Source: Salinisphaera japonica YTM-1 (GTDB taxonomy: Bacteria; Pseudomonadota; Gammaproteobacteria; Nevskiales; Salinisphaeraceae). Taken from it: a stretch of 53,524 bases of DNA. The notes below the pieces were generated by a model that ran no database searches, was not told the origin of the DNA, and saw only the letters and a list, made by a program, of their open reading frames with translations. How positions within the stretch are numbered: position 1 is the first letter of the stretch; every line of letters starts with the position of its first letter. Both the position numbers and the translations under genes were made by a program. Of this stretch, positions 1 through 8,779 are shown one piece after another. The stretch is taken from the NCBI RefSeq assembly GCF_003788585.1, contig NZ_AYKG01000018.1, positions 1 to 53,524 on the forward strand, in the 5' to 3' direction.

Positions 1-27
1 CCCCGGATACTAGCTAGATATCCGGGG
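1..27. repeat. Short perfect hairpin at window start
   Basis: Nine-base arms CCCCGGATA and TATCCGGGG pair perfectly around a loop that contains CTAGCTAG. No T-tract follows on either side, so a classical intrinsic terminator is not clear. It lies 10 bp from family A element A1. It may be the terminator of a gene outside the window, or a target-like site, because CTAG also borders the inverted elements of this window. Confidence 0.5.
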
Positions 28-37
28 CAAGACACAA

Positions 38-304
38 GGGCCTGTTGCCGTTTCATGCGAGTCCGCGTTGGCGACCGCAAATCGTGTCCTGCAAGGCGCG
101 AGTCGCAGCGTCGTGGCGTGCCACGATCAAGACTTGCAACGCTGTAGGGTGCGATTTGCGGCCCAACCCTTCGGGACAAGCGCTGTTTTGCGGCAATACA
201 GCGTTCTAGCCCCCTTACGCAGAATGACTGCGCGGCGCGGGCTACGCCTCGTCTTGCCGCAAAACAGCGCTTGGCGCGGACTCGCATGAAACGGCAACAA
301 GCCC
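38..304 (-). repeat. Family A inverted element, copy A1 (MITE-like)
   Basis: This 267 bp non-coding element has 30 bp terminal inverted repeats, 38-67 against 275-304, with 29 of 30 bases paired. Inside are two hairpin arms: 75-84 with 152-161 (CCGCAAATCG), and 177-196 with 254-273 (20 bp, perfect). A connector with TCCCGAAGGG (read on the minus strand) separates them. It is the reverse-complement orientation of copy A2 at 42137-42406. CTAG follows the right end. No transposase is encoded. The ATG of the following permease at 286 lies within the right terminal repeat, so the element has supplied or replaced the start of that gene. The family assignment is seen directly; mobility is inferred. 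Confidence 0.85.
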
Positions 305-1665
305 TAGGCCCGTTTCGACTCTGTCTGCCGTTTGTCCATTATCGCTTCGAGTGGCCGGACTATTGCCAGGGGCTGGCGTTGTGCGCGGTGGATCTGGCGG
401 CGATACCGCTCATGGTTGATCTGCTGGGCATGCCGTTTGCCGCAGCACTTGCCGTGGTGATCATGAACGGCGTGCTGTATCTGACCCATCACCTGCTGGG
501 CGACCCGGTGGTGCCCGGCTGGATCACGCCGGCCATTCCGCTTCTGATCGCCTACTGTGAGGGCTATGACCCCGGCGTGGCTCGCGTGCACGCGTTGATC
601 GCGTTTCAGTTCATGCTGGGGGCGTTGTCGATCGGGCTGGGCGCCACCGGGCTGGCGCGTCATGTGGTGCGCGCCGTGCCCACGGCCTTGAAGGCCGGCA
701 TCGTGATGGGGGCCGGGCTGGCCGCGGTGAACACAGTATTCGCCGACGACGGGCGGTTCTGGACCTATCCGGTGACGATCTCGATCGCGGTGGGGCTGGC
801 CTTTGCGATGATCTTCTCGCGCGGGTTCAACGCGCTCAAGGCCCGAAGCGCCTGGGCGGCGCTTGCCGGCAAGCTGGGTATCTTTCCGATCATCGTGTTG
901 GCGATCGTGGTCGCACCGCTGGCCGGCGAGGCGCCCTGGCCGGATCTGCGCTTTGGCTTCTCCCAGCCGGATTTCGTCACCCTGTGGGCCGGCTACACCG
1001 TGTTTGGCGTGGGCCTGCCGCCGGCCGGCTTCTTCCTGGCCGCGTTGCCCACGGTGATCGCGACGTATCTGGTGGTGTTTGGTGATGTATTGCAGTCGCG
1101 TGCGCTGCTCGACGAGGCCGCGGCCGCCCGGCCCGATCGTCCGATCGACTACTCGCCCGATCGCGCGCACATGATCTTTGGCGCCCGTAACGCCACCATG
1201 AGCGTGGCCGGCCCGGATGTGGCGATGTGTGGCCCGCTCTGGTCAGCCATGCACGTGGTGATCGTCGAGCGCTACAAGGAAGGCCGCAAGGCCATGGGCT
1301 CGATGATCGGCGGCGCCGGCTCGTTTCGGTGGGGCACGAACACCGGGCTGTTGCTGTTGCCGATCGTCTCGCTCATCCAGCCGATTCTGGGCGTGGCCCT
1401 GGCGCTGACGTTGCTCATCCAGGGCTATGTCAGCGTGCGGGTCGGTATCATGGAGGCCCGCAACCCGACCGATCTGGGCATCGCCGGCATCACGGCCGCT
1501 ATTCTGGTGACGCAGGGGGCGGCCTGGGCCATCGGCGTGGGGCTGGTGTTATCAATTCTGATTCACGGCCGGGCGCTGGCACGGCCCATGCCGAACGAGT
1601 TGTTCGACCGACCGGACGACCGGCCCGCCGATAACGAAAACGACCAAGACGACGACAGACGATGA
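286..1665 (+). CDS. NCS2-like multi-pass membrane permease
   Basis: The product is about 459 residues with roughly ten to twelve hydrophobic segments. It begins with an aromatic stretch (FEWPDY) followed by helices rich in Gly, Ala and Pro, typical of solute carriers related to the NCS2 and SulP folds. It may belong to the DUF3360 group, but I cannot confirm that by eye and the substrate is unknown. The tail (DRPDDRPADNENDQDDD) is highly acidic. The 5' end is odd: ATG 286 and the upstream TTG 271 both lie within the terminal repeat of element A1, and no good ribosome binding site is visible. The first eight residues are element-derived. The gene overlaps the next one by 4 bp (ATGA), suggesting translational coupling. 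Confidence 0.6.
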   Translation: MKRQQALGPFRLCLPFVHYRFEWPDYCQGLALCAVDLAAIPLMVDLLGMPFAAALAVVIMNGVLYLTHHLLGDPVVPGWITPAIPLLIAYCEGYDPGVARVHALIAFQFMLGALSIGLGATGLARHVVRAVPTALKAGIVMGAGLAAVNTVFADDGRFWTYPVTISIAVGLAFAMIFSRGFNALKARSAWAALAGKLGIFPIIVLAIVVAPLAGEAPWPDLRFGFSQPDFVTLWAGYTVFGVGLPPAGFFLAALPTVIATYLVVFGDVLQSRALLDEAAAARPDRPIDYSPDRAHMIFGARNATMSVAGPDVAMCGPLWSAMHVVIVERYKEGRKAMGSMIGGAGSFRWGTNTGLLLLPIVSLIQPILGVALALTLLIQGYVSVRVGIMEARNPTDLGIAGITAAILVTQGAAWAIGVGLVLSILIHGRALARPMPNELFDRPDDRPADNENDQDDDRR

Positions 1666-2252
1666 GCAAGCAAACGATGACCGCGCCGGCCCGCTGGGTC
1701 TGTGTCTACTGTGGCTCGCGCGATGGCCAGAATCCGATCTATCGCGAAGCCGCGACAGCGCTGGGCACGGCGTTGGGCCAGGCCGGCTATGGCCTGGTTT
1801 ACGGCGGCGCCCGCGTGGGTTTGATGGGCGCGGTGGCCGATGCCGCGCTGGCAAGCGGCGCCCCGGTGCACGGCATCATCCCGCGCGGATTGTCCGAGCG
1901 CGAGCTGGCCCACGACGGGCTGACCCGCCTGGATGTGGTTGAAACCATGCATCAGCGCAAGCTGGGCATGATCGAGGCCGCCGACGGCTTCATCGCGCTG
2001 CCCGGCGGGTTCGGCACGCTCGAAGAGCTGTTTGAGGTGCTGACCTGGCACCAGATCGGCTGGCACGACAAGCCGGTGGGGCTGTGTGACGTCGATGGTT
2101 TCTATGGCCCGTTGGTGCGCTGCATGCATCACATGCGCGATCAGGGGTTTGTCAGCGCGGCCAATATCGCGCGTATTGGCGTGGCGCATGAGCCACAGGC
2201 GTTGGTGGCCCGGCTGTTCGAGCCGATGGCCGCAAGCACGGATATGTCATAA
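1662..2252 (+). CDS. LOG-family Rossmann protein (TIGR00730 type)
   Basis: A 196-residue cytosolic protein of the lysine-decarboxylase-like LOG family. Characterised members are nucleotide 5'-monophosphate phosphoribohydrolases, which release free base from AMP-type nucleotides and, in plants and some bacteria, make cytokinins. The diagnostic PGGFGTLEE motif is at residues 114-122 and the preceding MHQRK at 96-100. An N-terminal VYCGSRDG and a GGARVGLMG nucleotide-binding stretch complete the pattern. It starts inside the stop of the upstream permease (ATGA overlap). Co-transcription with a permease of the NCS2 type would fit nucleobase metabolism, but that link is inference. Confidence 0.88.
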   Translation: MSKQTMTAPARWVCVYCGSRDGQNPIYREAATALGTALGQAGYGLVYGGARVGLMGAVADAALASGAPVHGIIPRGLSERELAHDGLTRLDVVETMHQRKLGMIEAADGFIALPGGFGTLEELFEVLTWHQIGWHDKPVGLCDVDGFYGPLVRCMHHMRDQGFVSAANIARIGVAHEPQALVARLFEPMAASTDMS

Positions 2253-2335
2253 CAGGCGATATACGACGAAAGTAGCAAAGCGCGATTCGGGATGATTGAT
2301 ACCGTGTCGCGCTCGCAAGTGACCCGAGGCATGGT

Positions 2336-3802
2336 GTGGCTCCTTCTCAAGACAGTATTTCGAACCGCCCCTCTGAGAGCTCGGGGATCAGTGCCCGCTC
2401 GGTGGGTCTGCTGCTCGGCCCGCTCTGGCTGATCGCCACGCTTTTGATCGGCGCGCCCGAAGGCCTGCCCGAAGCCGGCTGGCACTGTGCGGGCCTGGCC
2501 GCGATGATGGCCACCTGGTGGGCCACCGAGGCCATCCCGATTCCGGCCACCGCGCTGTTGCCACTGGCACTGGGGCCGCTGGTCGGCCTGGGGGATTTCC
2601 AGACCCTGGCCCACGGCTATGCCGACGACATCATCTTTCTGTTTCTGGGTGGGTTTCTGCTCGGCCTGGCCATGCAGCGCTGGAATCTGCATCGCCGCAT
2701 CGCCCTGAGCACGCTGCTGGCGGTGGGCTCAGCGCCCAAGCGCCAGATCGGTGGTTTCATGATCGCCACCGGCTTCATCAGCATGTGGGTCTCCAATACC
2801 GCGACCTCGGTGATGATGTTGCCGATCGGCACCTCGGTGATCGCACTGATGGCCGATCGTGAGTCGGCCGGCATCGATCGTTATGCCACCAGCCTGCTGC
2901 TGGGCATTGCCTATGCCGCCTCCATCGGTGGTACGGCCACGCTGATCGGCACGCCGCCCAACGCCCTGCTGGCCGGCTATCTGTCCTCGGATCAGGATAT
3001 TCAGATCGGTTTTGCCCAGTGGATGCTGGTGGGCGTGCCCACGGCGCTGTTGATGATGGTGGCCGCCTGGGCCTGGCTGACCCGCGGCGGCTTCGAGTTC
3101 GCGGCCAGCGATGATAGCCGTCAGATGTTGCGCGACGAGCTGGACAAGCTGGGGGCGATGACCTCGGCAGAAAAACGCGTGGGCATCATGTTCCTGTTGG
3201 CCGCCGTGCTATGGATCTGTCGCCCGCTTTTGACCGATGCCGGGGCCACGTTCGTCTCCGACGCGCTGATCGCGATGATCGTGGGTGTGTCGTTGTTCAT
3301 CATCCCGGCCAGCGACGGCAAGGGCTCACGCCTGATGAACTGGGAGAACGAGGCCAACGTGCCCTGGGGCGTGTTGCTGCTGTTCGGTGGCGGGCTGGCG
3401 CTGGCGGGTGCGATCAAGTCCACCGGACTTGCCGCCTGGATCGCCGATTCGATGGAGATCTTCGCCGTGCTGCCCGTATTGTTGCTCGTGGGGGCTGTCG
3501 CACTCGTGATCATCATGCTCACCGAGGTCTCGTCCAACACGGCCACGGCGGCGGTGTTCATGCCGCTTCTGGGCGCGCTGGCCGTTTCGGTCAACGTGGA
3601 CGTGCTGCTTTTGACCGTGCCGGCCGCGATTGCTGCCAGCTGTGCTTTCATGATGCCGGTGGCCACGCCGCCCAACGCGATCGTGTTCGCCACCGGGCGG
3701 CTCAAGATCCAGTCGATGGTGCGCGCCGGCCTGGCTCTCAACGTGGCCTGTGTGATTCTGGCCACGCTGATCCCGTATGCCGTGATCAGCTTCATCTGGT
3801 AG
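2336..3802 (+). CDS. DASS/SLC13-family anion symporter
   Basis: A 488-residue inner-membrane transporter of the divalent anion:sodium symporter family, which imports dicarboxylates, sulfate or phosphate with sodium. Both signature repeats are visible: SNTATSVMMLP from residue 153 and SSNTATAAVFMP from about 399, each forming half of the substrate and sodium site. APPNA-like loops (TPPNAL and TPPNAIVF) follow. The chosen start is GTG 2336; the first 20 residues are polar and poorly conserved, so a later start is possible. The gap of 83 bp to the previous gene suggests its own promoter. The exact anion cannot be told from sequence by eye. Confidence 0.85.
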   Translation: MAPSQDSISNRPSESSGISARSVGLLLGPLWLIATLLIGAPEGLPEAGWHCAGLAAMMATWWATEAIPIPATALLPLALGPLVGLGDFQTLAHGYADDIIFLFLGGFLLGLAMQRWNLHRRIALSTLLAVGSAPKRQIGGFMIATGFISMWVSNTATSVMMLPIGTSVIALMADRESAGIDRYATSLLLGIAYAASIGGTATLIGTPPNALLAGYLSSDQDIQIGFAQWMLVGVPTALLMMVAAWAWLTRGGFEFAASDDSRQMLRDELDKLGAMTSAEKRVGIMFLLAAVLWICRPLLTDAGATFVSDALIAMIVGVSLFIIPASDGKGSRLMNWENEANVPWGVLLLFGGGLALAGAIKSTGLAAWIADSMEIFAVLPVLLLVGAVALVIIMLTEVSSNTATAAVFMPLLGALAVSVNVDVLLLTVPAAIAASCAFMMPVATPPNAIVFATGRLKIQSMVRAGLALNVACVILATLIPYAVISFIW

Positions 3803-3809
3803 GCAGGCG

Positions 3810-4415
3810 ATGGCCCGCGCAATTGGCCCGCCCGAGCACGTACCCGAATACGATCCCACGGCGTTCATCGCCGTGGACGTGGAGACCGCCAACGCCGATA
3901 CGGGCAGCATCTGCCAGATCGGCTTTGCCCGCTTTGCCGCCGGCGCGCTGATCGACAACTGGTCGTGGCTGGTTCATCCGCAAACGTTCTTTTCCGCGGC
4001 CAATATCGCGGTCCACGGTATTCGCCCGGGCCATGTCAGCCACGCGCCGGACTGGGGCCAGATCCACGACGCGGTGTCGGCGCTTTTGACCGATCAGGTC
4101 GTTGTCTCGCATTCCAGCTTTGATGTCACCGCGCTCGGCCGTGCGGCCGAGGCCGCCGGCCGCGCGCCGATTGCGGCCCACTGGCTGGACTCGGTACGCA
4201 TCGCCCGGCGGGCGTTTCCCGAACTACGCGGGGCCGGCGGCCACGGCCTGGGGCATCTGAAAACCGTGCTGGGCCTGGAGTTTTCACACCACGATGCCGG
4301 TGAGGATGCCCGTGCGGCCGGCTGGGTGGTCGAGGCTGCGGTGGCGGCTACCGGCATCTCGGTGGCGCAGTGGCTCACGGCCGCCCATCGGCCGGTGGCA
4401 GACTTCCGGCGTTGA
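3810..4415 (+). CDS. DEDDh 3'-5' exonuclease (DnaQ-like)
   Basis: A 201-residue single-domain exonuclease of the DnaQ/RNase T superfamily, which removes nucleotides from 3' ends with two metal ions. The catalytic set is visible: Asp23 and Glu25 in AVDVETA (motif I), Asp105 in HSSFDVTAL (motif II), and His161 with Asp166 in HHDAGEDA (motif III, the DEDDh form). It resembles the stand-alone DnaQ-like exonucleases rather than the Pol III epsilon subunit, as no C-terminal polymerase-binding tail is present. It begins 7 bp after the symporter stop and so is probably in one transcript with it. Confidence 0.85.
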   Translation: MARAIGPPEHVPEYDPTAFIAVDVETANADTGSICQIGFARFAAGALIDNWSWLVHPQTFFSAANIAVHGIRPGHVSHAPDWGQIHDAVSALLTDQVVVSHSSFDVTALGRAAEAAGRAPIAAHWLDSVRIARRAFPELRGAGGHGLGHLKTVLGLEFSHHDAGEDARAAGWVVEAAVAATGISVAQWLTAAHRPVADFRR

Positions 4416-4471
4416 GCGAGCGCGGGTTGTGCATGCAACCCGAATCCGGCCTGCGGCGTATAGTTGGTGCT

Positions 4472-5428
4472 ATGTCATGGTCTGCTCGCACATTCGCACG
4501 CAACGTATCGGCCCAGGCGCTGGCCGGTGCCACCGAGCCGGTTTATGCCCGCCTGCGCGGCTGGATCGTGGATACCGTGGCCACGCGCCAGGATTTCGGG
4601 ATCGATTACGATCATCCCGTGGGCGATCAGGGCCTGTTCGGCCCGGAGTCAGTCACCTGGAAGATCCATGCCGATTTTCCGGGCATGATGGCCGGCGGCA
4701 TCGCGGCCCTCATGCTTCAGACGTTGCACCCGCGGGCGTTGGCCGGCGTTTGGGATCACTCGCGATTTCGTTCGGATGCGCTGGGCCGCTTGCGCAACAC
4801 CACGATGTTCGTGGCCGCAACCACCTACGCGCCGACGCATCATGCCGAGCGTATTATCGATATCGTGGATCGCATGCATGCGCGCGTGACAGGCGAAACA
4901 CCCGAGGGCGAGCCCTATGACGCGCGTGACCCGCATCTTTTGACCTGGGTGCACTGCACCGAAATGGCGATGTTCCTGGAAGGCTACAAGCGCTATCGCC
5001 GGGCCGATCTGCCGCGCCATGTCGAGGATGCCTATTTCCGAGAGACCCGCGTGATCGCCGAGAAACTCGGTGCCCGCGACGTGCCCGGTTCCAAGCAGGA
5101 GATGGCCGATTATTTCGTGGCTATCCAGCCCGAGCTGCGCTTCGACCAGCGATCACGGGATACTCTGGCCGTACTCGATACCATGGCCTTGCCGATCCCG
5201 GTGGCCGGCGTATCCCGGCGTATGTTTCTGGGCGCCGGGGCGGCCTTGTTGCCGGAATGGGCACGGCTGCGGATGCATCGCTCGTACCGCCAACGCGTGA
5301 TCGATCGCGGGGCGGCCGAGTCGCTGTCGCGTATCGGCCCGGTAATGCGGGCCGCCATGTCACAAGGTGTGGGCGTACGCTCGGCGGCCCGTTGCGGGGC
5401 CACGCGAGACTGTCTGAACTTTGACTGA
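4472..5428 (+). CDS. MpaB/DUF2236-family oxygenase
   Basis: About 318 residues, matching the oxygenase MpaB family (DUF2236), which includes heme enzymes such as latex-clearing protein. Family hallmarks are the WKIHADF segment, a Gly/Ala-rich helix (MMAGGIAALMLQTLHPRAL) with a conserved His, and the central WVHCTEMAMF with a second conserved His. These histidines are candidate heme ligands; the heme role is family knowledge and not shown here. Two starts are possible: ATG 4433, 17 bp after the exonuclease stop, or ATG 4472. I chose 4472 because the residues between them look unstructured. Neither has a strong Shine-Dalgarno. Substrate unknown. Confidence 0.78.
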   Translation: MSWSARTFARNVSAQALAGATEPVYARLRGWIVDTVATRQDFGIDYDHPVGDQGLFGPESVTWKIHADFPGMMAGGIAALMLQTLHPRALAGVWDHSRFRSDALGRLRNTTMFVAATTYAPTHHAERIIDIVDRMHARVTGETPEGEPYDARDPHLLTWVHCTEMAMFLEGYKRYRRADLPRHVEDAYFRETRVIAEKLGARDVPGSKQEMADYFVAIQPELRFDQRSRDTLAVLDTMALPIPVAGVSRRMFLGAGAALLPEWARLRMHRSYRQRVIDRGAAESLSRIGPVMRAAMSQGVGVRSAARCGATRDCLNFD

Positions 5429-5456
5429 GGCAGTTGATCGGGAATCCGGGGCGCGA

Positions 5457-6470
5457 TCAGCGCAGCGCCGGTCTTGGCGCGATGAACGGCGCCGGATCGA
5501 TCGCGCCGCCCCGGCTGTAGATACCGAAATGCAGATGCGGCGGGCCGCCGGCGGCATTGCCGGTGTTGCCCACGCGACCGATCACGTCGCCGGCCGAAAC
5601 CCGCGCGCCATCGTCGCTCGTGTAAGCCGATAGATGTGCATAGTAATAGCGCGGCCCGGTCAAACTGGACGATAGAAAGATCGTCTTGCCGCCCAACCCG
5701 CCGTTGCGATGTGAAACACGCCCGTCGACGACGGCGACGACCGGTGTGCCGGCCTTGGCAAAGATATCGATGCCTTCATGACGGCGGGCGCCGCCATCGC
5801 GGGCCACGCCGAACCCGCCGCCGATATCGCGCGCGGCGGCACCGGCCACCGGCATGCCCAGCTGGCCGCCGCGCGCGGTGACCAACCGGCCGGCAAAGGC
5901 CTCGAACAGGCGTGGCTGCAATACAAAGCGATAGCGGGCCTTGGCATCGACATCCACGCGATGAATCTCGCCGTCGGCGGCAACCGCGGTGACAAGCGAC
6001 CAGGTATCCGCCGCCGGATCCTGTCGTTCCAGAGTGGCGAACAGGCCGGCGCTGGTTTCGTCGCTTGTCAGTCGCCAGGCCAGCTGCTGGCCGCGTTCAG
6101 CGGCCAGGGTATAAACCGCGGCCCGGATTGTATCGTCGGCGAAGTCGAGATCGGCGCTATGGCGTGCCCCGAGCCCAACCGGTGTGGCGTCGGCCGGGGC
6201 GGCCTGCCAGCGTTGTACGCTCGGGGTATCGCCCAGACCGGCAAGCCGCAGGCGGGCGGCGTATATATCCCGGTCGGACCAGCCCAGCACGTCATGGGCA
6301 AGCCATGACAGTGCCAGGCGCGACGTGTGCTCGGCCTGGGCCCGCCAGACCGGCTTAGCCCACAGCGCGACAAGCATGACGGCGAGCAGCAGCGTTTCAA
6401 GTATGAGTCGGCGGCGTCGGTGGACGGGTGGCGATGGCGTCTGGGGCTCGGGCGGCGTGTGCATGCTCAT
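5457..6470 (-). CDS. Membrane-anchored LytM/M23 metallopeptidase
   Basis: A 337-residue protein with a basic N-terminus and one membrane segment around residues 22-38, placing the rest in the periplasm. Residues 40-200 form a lineage-specific region. The C-terminal third is an M23 peptidase domain with intact zinc and catalytic residues: His231 and Asp235 (HEGID), His279, and His312-x-His314 (PHLHFG). It is therefore a likely active peptidoglycan endopeptidase cutting cross-linked peptides. It is convergent with the MpaB-like gene and separated from the divergent porin by about 250 bp. The true start could be the second Met, two codons later. Confidence 0.82.
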   Translation of the reverse strand: MSMHTPPEPQTPSPPVHRRRRLILETLLLAVMLVALWAKPVWRAQAEHTSRLALSWLAHDVLGWSDRDIYAARLRLAGLGDTPSVQRWQAAPADATPVGLGARHSADLDFADDTIRAAVYTLAAERGQQLAWRLTSDETSAGLFATLERQDPAADTWSLVTAVAADGEIHRVDVDAKARYRFVLQPRLFEAFAGRLVTARGGQLGMPVAGAAARDIGGGFGVARDGGARRHEGIDIFAKAGTPVVAVVDGRVSHRNGGLGGKTIFLSSSLTGPRYYYAHLSAYTSDDGARVSAGDVIGRVGNTGNAAGGPPHLHFGIYSRGGAIDPAPFIAPRPALR

Positions 6471-6628
6471 GAGACCACCGCCCGGGCGTTTGGTTTAACC
6501 GGCGTGCTGCACCGCGCGCGATCCGAGGCGATGATGACAACGACATGACAGACAGCCGCGTAAGCGACAAAAAACATAACCCGCCGCGAGGCTTGGCGCG
6601 TAAGTCGTTGATAAGAGCGTGTTGTCGC

Positions 6629-6668
6629 CTGTCGCTTATTTGACACAAATTATTTACAAAACTGTAAC
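6629..6668 (+). promoter_or_regulatory. Candidate promoter with Pho-box-like repeat upstream of porin
   Basis: TTGACA at 6640-6645 and TGTAAC at 6663-6668 are 17 bp apart, giving a plausible sigma-70 promoter. Overlapping the -35 is CTGTCGC-TTAT-TTGACAC (6629-6646). This is a 7-4-7 direct repeat matching five of seven positions per half of the Pho-box consensus (CTGTCAT/AAAT/CTGTCAC). PhoB control would suit a phosphate-selective porin of the OprO/OprP family. This is inference from one site. A good ribosome binding site (AGAAGGA) lies just before the ATG at 6722. Confidence 0.4.
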
Positions 6669-6721
6669 AAAGGCGAATTAGAGTGCGTTCGTGACACAGG
6701 GGAATCACCAGAAGGATAGAT

Positions 6722-8245
6722 ATGCCCACGACACGACGTACCGGCCTGTGGTCGGCCAGCGCGCTTGGCCTGACCGCTCTCTTGTCGATGCCGCCAGCCG
6801 CCGAGGCCGCCGCCGAGCTCTCGGAGGCCGAGTGTGCCACCCGCAGCGCGGCCGGGGGGCAGCGCCTGACGCTGTATATGGATCAGGCGACCAAGCAGAT
6901 TCTGGCCGAGCCGGGCCCGAACCGCGTGCGTCTGGGTGAGTTCGAGGCGGTCGATCCCTGCGCCGACCAGGCCAAGGCCGAATACCGGACCACCGAGGAG
7001 CCGAGTTCGCTGGCCACCGTGCCGGTCGAAGCCCCGGCGCCGCGAACGACCACCGGCATTGACGACAAGCCGGCCACGCTGATGTTGACCGACGAAAGCC
7101 ATTCCTTCGAGGTTGGCTTGTCGGGGCGTCTGCACGCCGACTACAACTATGAAAACCCCAACGATTACGTCGAGCGTGACGGCGGCGCCGAGCAGAACGC
7201 GGCCACCGGTACTGAAATACGCCGGGCGCGTATCGGCGTCGAGGGCACGTTCGGCAAGGATCTGGGCTTCATGCTCGAATCCGATTTCGCTGACAACGAA
7301 GTCGGCGTGAAGGACGCGTTTCTGGTCTATAGCGGTATCGATCCGCTGGAATTCACGCTCGGCCAGCAGAAACAGGCCATCAGCATGGAGCTGCAGGAAA
7401 GCTCGAACGACATCATGTTCACCGAGCGTTCGCTGGTGAACGCTTTGACCGGGCCACTGTTTGATCGTGCCATCGGGGCCAATCTGAAAGGCTCGGGCCA
7501 CGATTGGTCGGCCCAGACCGGGGCCTATGGCGACACCATCGAGCCAAACGGCGATCGTGTGCAGGCCACCGAAGGATACGGGGCCAGCACGCGCCTGACC
7601 TGGGCGCCGATCAATTCAGAAGACTACGTGATTCACCTGGGCACGTTTGCCGGTGTGCGTGAATCGGCCGAAGACAACGGCGTGCTCGACGGGCAGCCGG
7701 CCTACAGCTACGAAAACACGCATATGTCCAATGCGCGTATCTTCGATACGGGCACGATCGAGAACTTTGATCGCGTGTATATGGGCGGGCTCGAATTCGC
7801 AGCCATGGCCGGGCCTTATTCGATACAGAGTGAGTATGTGGTCACCCAGACCGATCGCAGCGACGGCTTTGACGACCTCAACTACGATGCCGGTTACGTT
7901 CAGCTTGGCTGGACGCTGACCGGCGAGTCACGGGTCTACCGGGGCAGCGACGGCGAGTTCAAGGGGCTGCGCCCGGACGAACCCTTCGATCTGAGTGCGG
8001 GCACCTACGGCGCCGTCGAGCTGGCAGGCCGCTTCGACTATGCGGACCTGAACGATCGTGACGTGACCGGCGGCGAAGGCACCCGTGCCACCGCGGCACT
8101 CAACTGGTATCTCAACCGCCACGTGCGGCTGATGGCTGATTACAGCCGCGTCATCAACACCGAAGTCTCCCCGCTCGTCACCCAGGACGGCGGCAGCGTC
8201 GACGGCGCGGATATCTTCACCTTCCGCACCCAGTGGGCGTTCTGA
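6722..8245 (+). CDS. OprO/OprP-family outer-membrane porin
   Basis: A 507-residue protein with a signal peptide (cleavage near residue 30, after AEAA). A polar region to about residue 105 contains two cysteines, and a beta-barrel follows. Barrel landmarks of the phosphate-selective porin O/P family are GRLHADYNY, EIRRARIGVEG, FMLESDF and the C-terminal TFRTQWAF, with the terminal Phe required for BAM recognition. The family forms trimeric anion-selective channels, often for phosphate or polyphosphate. The cysteine-containing N-terminal extension is unusual for this family. It is a single-gene unit with its own promoter (6640-6668) and terminator (8274-8302). Confidence 0.8.
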   Translation: MPTTRRTGLWSASALGLTALLSMPPAAEAAAELSEAECATRSAAGGQRLTLYMDQATKQILAEPGPNRVRLGEFEAVDPCADQAKAEYRTTEEPSSLATVPVEAPAPRTTTGIDDKPATLMLTDESHSFEVGLSGRLHADYNYENPNDYVERDGGAEQNAATGTEIRRARIGVEGTFGKDLGFMLESDFADNEVGVKDAFLVYSGIDPLEFTLGQQKQAISMELQESSNDIMFTERSLVNALTGPLFDRAIGANLKGSGHDWSAQTGAYGDTIEPNGDRVQATEGYGASTRLTWAPINSEDYVIHLGTFAGVRESAEDNGVLDGQPAYSYENTHMSNARIFDTGTIENFDRVYMGGLEFAAMAGPYSIQSEYVVTQTDRSDGFDDLNYDAGYVQLGWTLTGESRVYRGSDGEFKGLRPDEPFDLSAGTYGAVELAGRFDYADLNDRDVTGGEGTRATAALNWYLNRHVRLMADYSRVINTEVSPLVTQDGGSVDGADIFTFRTQWAF

Positions 8246-8273
8246 CCCCGGGTCAAGCGTTGCCGAAAGACAA

Positions 8274-8302
8274 GCCGGGCCGATCATCGGTCCGGCTTTT
8301 TT
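8274..8302 (+). terminator. Intrinsic terminator of porin gene
   Basis: GCCGGGCCGAT (8274-8284) pairs with ATCGGTCCGGC (8286-8296) with one G-T pair, followed by six T. It lies 28 bp after the porin stop codon. Confidence 0.85.
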
Positions 8303-8345
8303 GTGTTTGGGAGAATCCGGGCACGAGTGCGCACCCGAAAGCATG

Positions 8346-8380
8346 TTATCCGCAGATGGCCGCAGATAGCTGCAGATGTG
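8346..8380 (+). repeat. Family C repeat, copy C1
   Basis: A 35 bp sequence built from repeats of CGCAGAT, beginning TTATCCGCAGATG and ending GCAGATGTG. It is the inverted partner of C2 at 8625-8670, about 245 bp away, and also matches C4 at 41411-41450. Between C1 and C2 I see no gene and no other structure. Similar CGCAGAT-type dispersed repeats occur in many bacteria, with no established function that I can state. Confidence 0.75.
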
Positions 8381-8624
8381 ATCCTGATGAGCCGAAAACA
8401 ACGCGGCCGGGTTCGAGCCAGCGTACTGCCGCAGGGTTGGATAAAAATTCAGGGATGATCGTTCAGCGCGGATGGACTATCGCGCGTCGGTGTCAGTTGA
8501 TAAAAAACCCTGTCTCACAGCTACAAAAGAGACGATCAAACCAACGACATTCGTCTTAAACACCCCGCCAAGCTCAGGCAGCCTCCAACCGAGCAATCAG
8601 CCGGTAACCCACGGCCCCACCAAG

Positions 8625-8670
8625 CCCACATCTGCGCAATCTGCGTCCATCGGCGGATAAAAAAGAACCC
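8625..8670 (-). repeat. Family C repeat, copy C2
   Basis: Reads CCCACATCTGCGCAATCTGC on the plus strand and continues to GGCGGATAAAAAAGAACCC. Its reverse complement aligns with C1 and C4, so C1 and C2 face each other as inverted repeats. Confidence 0.75.
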
Positions 8671-8723
8671 AGACCCAGGACTCGGCTAAATCGCCACCCG
8701 CTACGGCTGTAAACAACGCCCAC

Positions 8724-8753
8724 AAAAAAGCCCGCCGCTGGCGCGACGGGCTT
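8724..8753 (-). terminator. Intrinsic terminator of the SulP gene
   Basis: Read on the minus strand, AAGCCCGTCG (8753-8744) pairs with CGGCGGGCTT (8737-8728) and is followed by a run of T. It lies 27 bp past the stop of the SulP transporter at 8780. Confidence 0.85.
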
Positions 8754-8779
8754 GATCAGGCGTTATCGAAAGCGCGTGA

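Larger units (their letters stand above)
8303..8723. other. Gene-free stretch between porin and SulP terminators
   Basis: About 420 bp with no convincing coding sequence. It holds the inverted pair of family C repeats (8346-8380 and 8625-8670). The part in between (about 8381-8624) has short A-runs but no recognisable promoter, RNA gene or long inverted repeat. The pair could be the ends of a degenerate small element. Confidence 0.6.

Noticed and set aside
68-289. 73-codon open frame inside element A1
   Set aside because: It lies wholly within the inverted repeat structure, and copy A2 does not keep the frame.
304-1170. Long minus-strand open frame opposite the permease gene
   Set aside because: Composition rich in Arg, His and Gln, the usual reverse-strand shadow of a GC-rich gene; no domain features.
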